A stretch of 64,000 nucleotides of DNA from SCUS01 sp966211675 (GTDB taxonomy: Bacteria; Myxococcota_A; Polyangia; Polyangiales; Ga0077539). The stretch covers positions 62,001 through 126,000 of the forward strand of contig CBIHPK010000001.1 of NCBI GenBank assembly GCA_966211675.1, given 5' to 3'. Shown here piece by piece: positions 34,617-45,178 of this stretch. Under the pieces are notes generated by a model that searched no databases, had not been told where the DNA came from, and saw only the letters and a program-made list of their open reading frames with translations. The translations under genes and the position numbers were made by a program. Numbering within the stretch: the first letter of the stretch is position 1; the number at the start of each line of letters is the position of its first letter.

Positions 34617-35567
34617 ATGTGGCCATCGGTCGAGACGCCCGCGGAGTGGGAGGCGGTGCGCCTCGATGATGCGGCGCTGTTCGCCGGGGTGCGCGCGATC
34701 TGCGCCCGGCACGGCCTCGCCTCCGAGCCGGTCACCCGCTGCCCGGGCGGATCGATGCCGGTCTACCTGGTCGGCGAGCGCCACGCGCTCAAGCTCTTCC
34801 CGCCGCGGGACGGCGCGTTCGCGAGGGTCGAGGCGCTCGCCCTCGCCGCGGTCGGCGGACGCCTCCCCCTTCCGACGCCGGAGCTTCTCGCGACGGGCAC
34901 CCTCGACGGCTGGAGCTACGTGCTCATGTCGCGCCTGCACGGCCGACTGCTCGCGGAGGCCTGGACCGAGCTGACGGCGACCGACCGCGACCGCCTCTCG
35001 GAGGAGCTCGGCCACGCCGTCGCGGCCCTGCACGCGATCGACGTCGCGCCCCTTGGCGAGCTCACGCCCGACTGGGGCGCGTTCGTCGCGGCGCAGCGCG
35101 AGGGCGCCGTGGCGCAGCAGCGGGCGAGGGGCCTGGGCGCGAGCTGGGTCGAGCAGATCCCCGGGTTTCTCGACGCGTGGGCGCCGCCGGTCGATGGGCC
35201 GCGCGCGCTGCTGCACACCGAGCTGATGCGCGAGCACCTCCTGGTGTCTCCGGGCCCTCGGGGCTGGACGTGGACGGGGCTCTTCGACTTCGAGCCCGCG
35301 ATGGTGGGCGACCCGGAGTACGACTTCGCCTCATTCGGGGTCTTCGTGTCGTGCGGCGACCCGCGCTTCCTGCGGCGCGCGCTGAGGGCCTACGGCTATG
35401 GCGACGACGCCCTCGACGAGGCGCTCCCGCGACGCCTGCTCGCGCACGCGATCCTGCACCGGTACAGCAACCTGCGGTGGTACCTGGAGCGCGTGCCTGC
35501 CCCGGGCGCGACGACGCTCGACGCGCTCGCGGCGCGCTGGTGGTCGCTCGGCGAGCCTACGGGATGA
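34617..35567 (+). CDS. Aminoglycoside-phosphotransferase-fold protein with altered catalytic motif
   Basis: A 316-residue protein of the APH/choline-kinase fold. The N-lobe has GSMPVYLVGERHALKLF (Lys), the hinge LMSRLHGRLL, and the C-lobe FDFEPAMVGDPEYDFAS (DFG-like and GDP-D motif). The catalytic HxDxxxxN motif reads HTELMREH, so the base Asp is Glu and the metal Asn is His. Either the activity is changed or the loop is non-catalytic. Substrates in this fold range from aminoglycosides to homoserine, so resistance should not be assumed. The end overlaps the convergent lipoprotein gene by 11 nt. Confidence 0.83.
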   Translation: MWPSVETPAEWEAVRLDDAALFAGVRAICARHGLASEPVTRCPGGSMPVYLVGERHALKLFPPRDGAFARVEALALAAVGGRLPLPTPELLATGTLDGWSYVLMSRLHGRLLAEAWTELTATDRDRLSEELGHAVAALHAIDVAPLGELTPDWGAFVAAQREGAVAQQRARGLGASWVEQIPGFLDAWAPPVDGPRALLHTELMREHLLVSPGPRGWTWTGLFDFEPAMVGDPEYDFASFGVFVSCGDPRFLRRALRAYGYGDDALDEALPRRLLAHAILHRYSNLRWYLERVPAPGATTLDALAARWWSLGEPTG

Positions 35568-37488
35568 AGCGCAGCGCCGTGCCCGCGGCGACCGCGCCCG
35601 CGCGGCGGAAGGCGTACGACACCGCGCGCGGCACCACGTCGCCCTGGAGCCCGATGGAGGCGCTGGCCCCGGACGCCGCGTCGCCGGACGTCGCCGCGCA
35701 GTAGTGGAACTCGATGCTGTCGTCCGCGTAGAGCTGGGCCTGGAAGGTGATGCTGTTGCGCGCCGGGGACGATCCGCCGACGATCGCGTCGGTCCACTGG
35801 ACGGTGAGGTGGCGGCGGGGGGAGTCGATGGTGCGCGCCACCACGAAGGGCATCGCCGTGGAGGACATCGGGCTCCAGAAGGGCGCGACGACGCGCAGCT
35901 CGCCGCCGGAAGGCAGCGCCACCGGGTCGGCCGAGGGGCGGGTCGACCCGCGCTCGGGCCAGAGCTCGAGGTAGCCGTAGTTGGAGGCGCTCCAGGCGGC
36001 CACCGGCTCGCCGAAGAAGCGCAAGGGGAAGGGCAGCGGCTGCGACGGAGCCGCGAGGTAGCCGCAGCAGGGAAGCTGGACGGCGGTCGCGTCGCGCATG
36101 TCGTCGCAGGCCGCGGCGATGGGGCGCAGTGAGTAGCCGGGCGGAGCGACGCGGGCGCGGAGGTCGAAGGTGGCCACCTCCCCGGGCGAGGCGCTCGCTT
36201 CGAGGAGGACGTCGCGCGCCACGGAGCCCTCGTTGCGATAGCGCACCCACGGCCCAGGGAGCACGCGAGGATCGTCCGGCGCGAGGCACGAGGCCGCGGC
36301 GAAGCCGTCGACGAGGCGGAGCGAGACGCCCCGCGCGTTGCCCGCGGTGGTGGTCGCGGTGGCGGAGAGCTCCTCGCCCGCGCCGAGGTGCGCGGCGTAG
36401 TAGCGACCGGGCCCCGGCGTCGGCTCGGAGGCGCAGGACCGCGGGGCGTCGCCGCCGGCGCCCACCAGCTCGGCGCGGAGGAGGGTCGTCGACGTGAGCG
36501 TCCGAGGTGAGGCGCAGCGCTGGTGTGGCGCGGGCTCGGCGAGCGCCGCGGCGACGTCGAGGGTGCCGCGCGTGGTGACGTGATCCTTCGCGACGGCGAC
36601 GATGACCTCGCGGGGCGAGTCGCCCGGGTTCTCCCAACTCGTGGAGGAACCGGTCGGCGTGGGCGCGGCCCAGGTCAGGCACGTCGCGACGCCGCACGCG
36701 GGCAGCACCGCGAGGTAGCCGTAGGTCGTCATGGAGACGGTGAGCACGCGCCTCGCGGGCACGGTGATCCGATAGTACAGGGGGCGTAGCGACGGCACGT
36801 GCATGCCCTCGCAGGGGGTGAGGGCGTCGCGCGCGAAGCCCGGGTCCTCGCCGCGCAGGGGGACGCCGTCGGAGAGCGGGGTGGCGCGCTCGCAGGCGAC
36901 GTTGATCGGTGGCGAGGAGAGCGTGACGGTGACGTCGGTGGGGAGGTCCTCGGTGGGGATGCCCGAGGAGAGCGCGAGGAGGACGTCGGCGTCGGGGCCG
37001 GGGTTGGTCCATCGCAGCGACGGGGTGTCGTCGCCGACGATGTCTCCGCCGAAGGCGCAGGGGCCGCCGCAGCCGAGGAAGGCCCGCAGCGCCACGTCGG
37101 TGTGGCTGTCCGGTGGGCGGCGCACGGTCACCGCGAGGTGCTGCCCCGAGGGCACGCGCAGCCGGTACCAGAGCGACGCGATCGGGGCGAAGCCGTCGCC
37201 CTCGCAGACGCGTGGGACCTCGACGCCGCGAGAGAGCTGCTGCGCGGGCAGCGTGACGCCGGGGGTGACGGAGAGCGCGGCGGAGCAGGTCGCGTTGGGA
37301 GCGGCGGGGACATCGCGGCCGCCGGAGGTGTCGCGCGGGACGTCCGGTAGGGGCGCGGGGAGGTCGGGCCCGAAGGCATCGAGGACGGCGACGTCGGGAG
37401 CGACGTCGGAGGGCGCATCGACGGGGACCTCGCGCGGCGCCGGGGCGTCGCAGCCGACCAGCGCGAGGGCGATCACGACGCGTCGCAT
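35557..37488 (-). CDS. Large secreted lipoprotein with beta-sandwich repeats
   Basis: A 643-residue lipoprotein. ATG 37488 opens a short signal with lipobox ALVGC (Cys about 11), then an Asp/Pro/Val spacer (residues 15-60). Three PPC-like beta-sandwich modules follow, each with a YR-[LI]-TVP-type strand (WYRLRVPSGQHLAVTV, YYRITVPARRVLTVSM). A C-terminal domain (about 455-643) contains YGYLELWPERG, APFWSPM, VQWTDAI and FQAQLYADDSIEFHY, which resembles nidogen-like extracellular domains of bacteria. Pre-peptidase-type modules are common on secreted enzymes, but no catalytic domain is visible. A probable surface-binding protein. Confidence 0.8.
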   Translation of the reverse strand: MRRVVIALALVGCDAPAPREVPVDAPSDVAPDVAVLDAFGPDLPAPLPDVPRDTSGGRDVPAAPNATCSAALSVTPGVTLPAQQLSRGVEVPRVCEGDGFAPIASLWYRLRVPSGQHLAVTVRRPPDSHTDVALRAFLGCGGPCAFGGDIVGDDTPSLRWTNPGPDADVLLALSSGIPTEDLPTDVTVTLSSPPINVACERATPLSDGVPLRGEDPGFARDALTPCEGMHVPSLRPLYYRITVPARRVLTVSMTTYGYLAVLPACGVATCLTWAAPTPTGSSTSWENPGDSPREVIVAVAKDHVTTRGTLDVAAALAEPAPHQRCASPRTLTSTTLLRAELVGAGGDAPRSCASEPTPGPGRYYAAHLGAGEELSATATTTAGNARGVSLRLVDGFAAASCLAPDDPRVLPGPWVRYRNEGSVARDVLLEASASPGEVATFDLRARVAPPGYSLRPIAAACDDMRDATAVQLPCCGYLAAPSQPLPFPLRFFGEPVAAWSASNYGYLELWPERGSTRPSADPVALPSGGELRVVAPFWSPMSSTAMPFVVARTIDSPRRHLTVQWTDAIVGGSSPARNSITFQAQLYADDSIEFHYCAATSGDAASGASASIGLQGDVVPRAVSYAFRRAGAVAAGTALRFIP

Positions 37489-37549
37489 CCCACCAGCATT
37501 CGCCCGGGCTCGTCCGGGGCGCAAGAGCGCGGCGCGAGGGGCGAGTCGG

Positions 37550-38107
37550 TCAGAAGCGGAAGCCGACGTTGATGTCCACCGTCGGCGAGAGGCGCGCGAA
37601 GCCCGGAAACGCCGCCGATCCGTCGAAGGTGGCGGTGTGGTACTGCGCCCCGAGGCCGAGCCCGAGGAGCCAGCGCTCGCCGAGGCGCCAGGTCCATCCC
37701 ACGCTCAGCCCGGCCGCTGCGGCGAGGCCGCTCAGGGCGACGCCGCCGCGGGTCGCGACGACGGGCCCCGCCTGCACGAAGGGCGACACCCAGAGCCCGC
37801 CCGGCGCCGTGCCGAAGGGGTGCACGAAGGCCCTGCCCCGCAGCACGAAGCCGAGGACGTCCCCGGCCGGGTCGTGGTCGGCGCCGGCGAGGCCCAGCAC
37901 GTTGGAGTTCACCGTCCAGGGGCTGTAGAGGCCCGCGCTCGCCTGCACGCTGACGTAGCAGCCGAGCGTGCGCTGGTAGCCGAGGTTGATCACGTGCAGG
38001 CCGAGGTCGGCGACGACGGCGTTGGGCCGAGCGCCGCAGTCCTGTGCCGAAGCGACGCGGGGGACGAAGACGGAGGCCAGTGCGGCGAGGACGGTGGGGC
38101 GCATCAT
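37550..38107 (-). CDS. Outer-membrane beta-barrel-like protein
   Basis: A 185-residue protein with a signal peptide (cleavage after RVASA, residue about 23). The mature part alternates amphipathic strands and turns and ends in SPTVDINVGFRF, with the terminal Phe typical of outer-membrane barrels recognised by BamA. ATG 38107 is used, with ATG 38104 adjacent. TATCGT on the minus strand ends 7 nt before the start. It lies 61 nt before the large lipoprotein gene on the same strand and may be co-expressed. Confidence 0.82.
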   Translation of the reverse strand: MMRPTVLAALASVFVPRVASAQDCGARPNAVVADLGLHVINLGYQRTLGCYVSVQASAGLYSPWTVNSNVLGLAGADHDPAGDVLGFVLRGRAFVHPFGTAPGGLWVSPFVQAGPVVATRGGVALSGLAAAAGLSVGWTWRLGERWLLGLGLGAQYHTATFDGSAAFPGFARLSPTVDINVGFRF

Positions 38108-38114
38108 GGGCGCG

Positions 38115-38120
38115 ACGATA
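38115..38120 (-). promoter_or_regulatory. Putative -10 element TATCGT, leaderless start
   Basis: On the minus strand TATCGT ends 7 nt before ATG 38107. It has the same geometry as other leaderless candidates here. Confidence 0.4.
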
Positions 38121-38228
38121 CCAGGGCCGCACGGCGGGCTCGCGGCTTGACGGACCTCGCAGTGGGCCCGACGCACGGTGGCGGCCGCGCGCCCGGTGCG
38201 CGCCACCGGCCGGGAGGAGAGCCCACTG

Positions 38229-40364
<2,136 letters not shown>

Positions 40365-40381
40365 CCAGCGCGCCCCCTTCG

Positions 40382-41362
40382 CTACGCCGCCCACACCCCG
40401 GCGCGCAGCGCGGCCACCATCGCCCGCGACTGCTCCGGCCGGGGCCAGCCCAGCGCTCGCTCGGTCGACGCGCCGGGCTGGTCGATCGCGACCCCTTCGC
40501 AGAGCGCCTCGACCGCCTCGCGCCGGGCCTCCTCGACGCGCGCCCTCGCCGCCGGGCTGAGCCGGCCTTCGGCCCACCGCGCCACGCGCCACGCCAGCGC
40601 GGCGTGCTCGGTCTCCTCTCGGGCCACTCGGATCATCACGACGCGCACCCTCGGGTCCTCGGCGTGGCGCGCCTGCCAGCTCGCCACGACGGCGCCCCAC
40701 GCCTCGCGCACGCAGCCCTCGATGGCGTTCTCTCTCGCGACGGCCTCGAGCTCGCGCACGCCGCGGGCCGTTCGACCGGCCGCCGTCGGAAGCGCCCCGT
40801 AGCGCTGCGCCAGCGAGGACATCGCCCGCGCGTGCCGGCGCTCGTCGCGCATCGCCCGGCGAGCGGCGCCCTGCAGCGGAGCGGGCGCCCGGTGCGCGCG
40901 CAGCTCGCGGGCGAGGTGAGCGAAGGCCCCGACGGAGCCGGCCTCCATCCGGGCGATGGCCGCCAGCAGAGCGCCCGCGGAGGCGTCGGCCGGAGCGACC
41001 GGTGAGTCCCCCTCGGCGGCGCGGCCACCCGGGCAGGGGACCGAGTAGCGGCACGAGACGCGAGGACCGACGGACGCGTCGGCCGGGGCGCAGCTGGCCA
41101 GGTAGGCCTCGCCACCGGTGGACGAGGGAACGGTCGCGGGACAGTGCACGCCGCAGGTCTCCGTGGAGACCGACCCGTCGGCCGGCGGGGCCGCGGCGTC
41201 TCCAGCGCTCGCCCCGGCGTCGCCCGAGAAGAGCGGAAACTCCCGAGTGAGGTCGGGGCACCCGGGGCCGGGGGTGAGGTGCGTGCCGTCGCCGCAACCC
41301 GCCGCCATCAGCGCGGCCGCGATCGCCGCCTGCAACTGCCTGCGAGAGAGGGTTCGTGTCAT
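40382..41362 (-). CDS. Ferritin-like diiron-fold lipoprotein with Tat-like signal
   Basis: A 326-residue protein. The N-terminus MTRTLSRRQLQAA carries a twin-arginine-like SRRQL and a lipobox-like AAGC (Cys about 23). After a Cys-containing spacer (30-110), the helical C-terminal part holds a ferritin-like ligand set: Glu in RMEAGSVGAF, ExxH in RDERRHARAM, Glu in CVREAWGAVV, and ExxH in REETEHAALA, in the right order for a diiron four-helix bundle. A Tat route would suit a protein folded with metal before export, and tatA is present at 18723. ATG 41362 is used; ATG 41380 adds RASQA. Convergent with the catalase (17-nt gap). Substrate unknown. Confidence 0.85.
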   Translation of the reverse strand: MTRTLSRRQLQAAIAAALMAAGCGDGTHLTPGPGCPDLTREFPLFSGDAGASAGDAAAPPADGSVSTETCGVHCPATVPSSTGGEAYLASCAPADASVGPRVSCRYSVPCPGGRAAEGDSPVAPADASAGALLAAIARMEAGSVGAFAHLARELRAHRAPAPLQGAARRAMRDERRHARAMSSLAQRYGALPTAAGRTARGVRELEAVARENAIEGCVREAWGAVVASWQARHAEDPRVRVVMIRVAREETEHAALAWRVARWAEGRLSPAARARVEEARREAVEALCEGVAIDQPGASTERALGWPRPEQSRAMVAALRAGVWAA

Positions 41363-41495
41363 CGCCTGGGATGCTCGCATGATCGCCGGGGCGGCCCGCG
41401 GGTCGAGCGCACCTGAGAAGGCGCCGGACCCGACGCTCGTCATCGTGTGAGGACTTTCCCGAATCTTCCCCTGGTGGCTTCTCTCGTTCGCGCAG

Positions 41496-41501
41496 TAGCG
41501 T
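41496..41501 (+). promoter_or_regulatory. Putative -10 element TAGCGT
   Basis: TAGCGT lies 41 nt before GTG 41543, in the 180-nt divergent gap. A second candidate, TAGGGG at 41533-41538, is too close to the start for a normal -10. The rest of this gap shows nothing I can name. Confidence 0.3.
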
Positions 41502-41542
41502 CCCGCGCCGCTTGGGGCTGGTCGATTGGGAATAGGGGTGCC

Positions 41543-44500
41543 GTGTTGGGACAGAAAATCCTCCTGGTGTGGGTCGCTTGTTGGTTCACCGCGGCCGTCG
41601 CCGGGTGCAGTCCGGCCGCGCCGACGGCGCCCCCGCCGACGACCGACGCCGCCGTCGATGCGGTGACGGACCTCGGAGCGGACGCTCCTGCCTCGCCCTG
41701 CGACGCGGCCCTGGGATGCTCCGACGCGCTTTCGGACACCGCCCTCGTCGACGCCCCGCCCGCCACGTGCCGCTCGGACGCCGAGTGCATGGCCTCGGGC
41801 CAGGTGTGCGACCGCAACCGCAGCGCGTGCGTCGGGTGCCTCACCCGCACCGACTGCCCCGGCACCAACCAGGCCTGCATCGGTCAGCGCTGCGTCGGCG
41901 CCACGGCCTGCACCTCCTCGCGGCAGTGCCCCGGGCAGGTCTGCGACACCACCCTCGGCCTGTGCGTGGAGTGCAACGCGGACGTCGACTGCCGGGCCGA
42001 TCAGCAGTGCCGGGCCGGCAGCTGCGTGACCCGCCCCCGGAGCTGCGCCTCGTCGCGGCAGTGCAGCGACCTCGGGCTCGTGTGCAGCCCCACGGCGATG
42101 GTCTGCGTCGAGTGCGCCGCCGACAACGACTGCGAGGCCGGCACGCAGTTCTGCGGCGACGACAGCCGCTGCGCGGCGCGAGTGTGCATGCCCGGCAGCG
42201 CCCGGTGCACGGCGGCCGGGGTGCGCGAGACCTGCAACGCGCACGGCAGCGCCTACGCTCCGACGCCCTGCGCGGAGAGCCAGAGCTGCCGCGAGGGCGC
42301 GTGCCTCGAGCGGGTCTGCGCTCCGGGCTCCGCGCGCTGCCCGGCGGGGAGCTTCACCCGCCGCGAGGTCTGTGACGCCGACGGCCTCGGGTACACCTCG
42401 ATGGCGTGCGCCGACGGACAGAGCTGCAGCGCGGGGCTCTGCGTGCTCCGGGTCTGCAACCCCGGGGCGATGAGCTGCGTGGGAGGCAGCGCGATCCGTC
42501 GCTGCGACGACGACGGGCTGCACCACGGGGCGACCACGGCCTGTCCCTCGATGAGCACCTGCGACCCGAGCACGAACATGTGCTCCAGCTGGGTGTGCAC
42601 GCCCGGCACCCGGACCTGCGAGGGCAACAGCACCCGCACCTGCAACGCCGACGGCCTCGGGTACACCACGGCCGCGTGCGCATCGATGCAGACCTGCGCG
42701 GCGGGCGCCTGCGTGGCGTGGTCGTGCACGCCGGGCAGCTACTCCTGCGCGGGCATCGGGGTGCGCCGCCAGTGCAACGGCGACGGCCTCGGGTACACGC
42801 CCACGGCCTGCGCGGCGATGACGGCGTGCCTGGCGGCGACGGCGGTCTGCACCCCGTGGAGCTGCAGCCCGGGCAGCGCCGTGTGCGCCTCGAGCCTCGC
42901 GCGAAGGGTCTGCAACGCCGACGGCCAGGGCACCTCGGACATCCCCTGCGGCACCACCGAGAGCTGCCGCGACGGCCTCTGCCGACCTCGCGTCTGCACG
43001 CCGGGCTCGACCCGCTGCCAGAGCGGCAGCCTCACCACCGTGGAGACCTGCGCGGCCGACGGCCTCGCCTGGGAGCCTTCGAGCTGCGCGGCGGCGCAGT
43101 CGTGCAGCGGCGGCGCGTGCCGCGCGTGGCTATGCACCCCGGGCACTCCGGCCTGCGTGGGCACCGCGGGCTCGCGCATCTGCAGCGCCGACGGGCTCTC
43201 CTACGGCCCGACGACCGCGTGCGGCAGCGGAGCGAGCTGCAGCGGCACGACCGGGCTCTGCGCGGGGTGGATCTGCACCCCCGGCGCGACGGTGTGCAGC
43301 GGCAACACGCGGCGGGTCTGCAACAGCGACGGCTTCGGCTACACCAGCACGGCCTGCGGCGCGACGGAGACGTGCCAGGCCGGGGTGTGTCTCCCGTGGG
43401 TCTGCACGCCGGGGAGCTACTCCTGCGCGGACCTCAACACGAGGCGCCAGTGCAACACCGACGGCCTAGGGTACAGCGCGGCCTCGTGCCCGGCGTCCAA
43501 CGCCTGCCTCGGCGCCGGCACCTGCGCGGCGTGGACCTGCACGCCCGGTCCGACGGCGGTGTGTGGGAGCGGCACCGAGCGCCAGGTGTGCACCCCCGAC
43601 GGCCAGGGCTTCGTGAGCGTCGCGTGCGCCTCCGCCGCCAACGCCTCCGGCGCCTGCACCAGCGGGATGTGCGGGCTCGCCTGCAACGCCGGCTACGGCA
43701 ACTGCGACGGCAGCGCGAGCAACGGCTGCGAGACCAACGTCGCGACGAGCAGCGCCCACTGCGGCGCCTGCGGCGCGACCTGCGCCCTCCCCAACGCCAA
43801 CGCGACCTGCTCGGCCGGGGTGTGCTCGTTCAGCGCGTGCCTGCCCAACTTCGGCGACTGCGACGGCAACCCCGGCAACGGCTGCGAGGTGGACCTCCGG
43901 ACCTCGGCGGCCCACTGCGGCCGATGCGGCAACGCCTGCGCGACCGGGTCCACCTGCGGGTCGGGCGTGTGCGGCGGCGGCGGGCTGACGGACCTCGCCG
44001 CGGGCGGCGCCCACGTCTGCGCGCTGCGCACCTCGGGCTCGGTCGCCTGCTGGGGGAGCAACTACTACGGGCAGCTCGGCAACGGATCCGCCACGACGTC
44101 CTCGACGCCGGTGAACACCTCCGGGCTGACCGACGCCACGCAGATCTCCACGGGGTACTACCACTCGTGCGCTCGGCGCTCGTCGGGCGCCGTGGTCTGC
44201 TGGGGGCGCAACGCGTACGGGACGCTGGGCAACGGATCGCTCGTCGACTCGACGGTGCCGGTGACCGTCATGGGACTGACCGACGCGGTCCAGGTCGGCG
44301 CGGGCGGCGAGTACAGCTGCGCGCTTCGCTCGTCCGGCGCGGTGGTGTGCTGGGGCTACAACAACAGCGGACAGCTCGGGAACAACTCGACCACGAACTC
44401 CTCCGTCCCGGTCACGGTGGGGGGCCTGGTCGACGCGACGCAGATCGCGGTCGGCTACCGTCACGTCTGCGCGCGCCGCGCGAGCGGAGCGGTCGTCTGC

Positions 44501-45031
44501 TGGGGCTACAACAACTACGGCGGGCTCGGGAACGGCTCGACGCTCCAGTCCGCGGTGCCCGTGCCCGTGACCGGCCTCTCGGACGCGACGCAGATCGCGG
44601 CCTCGGTCTATTCCACCTGCGCGGTTCGCACGAGCGGCGCGGTGGTCTGCTGGGGCTACAACGCCTACGGACAGCTCGGCAACGGCACGACGACGAATGC
44701 CAGCGTGCCCGTCAACGTCGCGACCCTGGCGGACGTCACGCAGCTCGCCCCCGGGAACTATCACTTCTGCGCGCGGCGCAGCGCCGGCGCGGTGGCCTGC
44801 TGGGGCTACAACTCCACCGGCGCGCTCGGGAACAACTCCACCACCAACGCGAGCACCCCCGTGAACGTCGCGATCGGCGACGCGCTGCAGGTCGCGGCGG
44901 GCGGCTATGAGTCGTGCGCCCGCCGCGCCACCGGGGCGGTGCTCTGCTGGGGCAGCAACGACGTCGGCCAGATCGGCGACGGCACCCTCACCAATCGCCC
45001 CACGCCGACCACCGTCATCGGGCTCCCGTAG
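41543..45031 (+). CDS. Giant Cys-repeat lipoprotein with seven-blade RCC1 propeller
   Basis: A 1162-residue secreted lipoprotein. GTG 41543 opens the signal; lipobox AVAGC (Cys about 19); short acidic spacer. Residues about 70-210 hold CxxC-rich modules. About 213-712 contain eleven repeats of about 45 residues, each starting with W-x-C-T-P-G or R-V-C-x-P-G and having six cysteines and a DGLGY-type turn. About 715-810 have two NGCE modules. About 814-1162 are seven RCC1 repeats (SGAVVCWGYNxxGQLGNG), enough for one complete propeller. It is probably anchored in the outer membrane with the propeller at the tip. Function is unknown; binding or adhesion is likely. Confidence 0.92.
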   Translation: MLGQKILLVWVACWFTAAVAGCSPAAPTAPPPTTDAAVDAVTDLGADAPASPCDAALGCSDALSDTALVDAPPATCRSDAECMASGQVCDRNRSACVGCLTRTDCPGTNQACIGQRCVGATACTSSRQCPGQVCDTTLGLCVECNADVDCRADQQCRAGSCVTRPRSCASSRQCSDLGLVCSPTAMVCVECAADNDCEAGTQFCGDDSRCAARVCMPGSARCTAAGVRETCNAHGSAYAPTPCAESQSCREGACLERVCAPGSARCPAGSFTRREVCDADGLGYTSMACADGQSCSAGLCVLRVCNPGAMSCVGGSAIRRCDDDGLHHGATTACPSMSTCDPSTNMCSSWVCTPGTRTCEGNSTRTCNADGLGYTTAACASMQTCAAGACVAWSCTPGSYSCAGIGVRRQCNGDGLGYTPTACAAMTACLAATAVCTPWSCSPGSAVCASSLARRVCNADGQGTSDIPCGTTESCRDGLCRPRVCTPGSTRCQSGSLTTVETCAADGLAWEPSSCAAAQSCSGGACRAWLCTPGTPACVGTAGSRICSADGLSYGPTTACGSGASCSGTTGLCAGWICTPGATVCSGNTRRVCNSDGFGYTSTACGATETCQAGVCLPWVCTPGSYSCADLNTRRQCNTDGLGYSAASCPASNACLGAGTCAAWTCTPGPTAVCGSGTERQVCTPDGQGFVSVACASAANASGACTSGMCGLACNAGYGNCDGSASNGCETNVATSSAHCGACGATCALPNANATCSAGVCSFSACLPNFGDCDGNPGNGCEVDLRTSAAHCGRCGNACATGSTCGSGVCGGGGLTDLAAGGAHVCALRTSGSVACWGSNYYGQLGNGSATTSSTPVNTSGLTDATQISTGYYHSCARRSSGAVVCWGRNAYGTLGNGSLVDSTVPVTVMGLTDAVQVGAGGEYSCALRSSGAVVCWGYNNSGQLGNNSTTNSSVPVTVGGLVDATQIAVGYRHVCARRASGAVVCWGYNNYGGLGNGSTLQSAVPVPVTGLSDATQIAASVYSTCAVRTSGAVVCWGYNAYGQLGNGTTTNASVPVNVATLADVTQLAPGNYHFCARRSAGAVACWGYNSTGALGNNSTTNASTPVNVAIGDALQVAAGGYESCARRATGAVLCWGSNDVGQIGDGTLTNRPTPTTVIGLP

Positions 45032-45178
45032 GGGACGCTCGTCCGCGGCGGCGCGGCTACATATCGATCAGTGATCGTCCGGGAGGGCTCGCGGTGTAGA
45101 ACGGCTGCCTGCGCTCCCTGCGGCGATGCCGCAACGCGAGCGCGCCTCGAACAGAAAGGCGGGCGACGCGTGGGACGA

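Noticed and set aside
34617..35567. Antibiotic-resistance gene (aminoglycoside kinase)
   Set aside because: The catalytic motif is altered, and the fold covers many substrates; resistance cannot be claimed.
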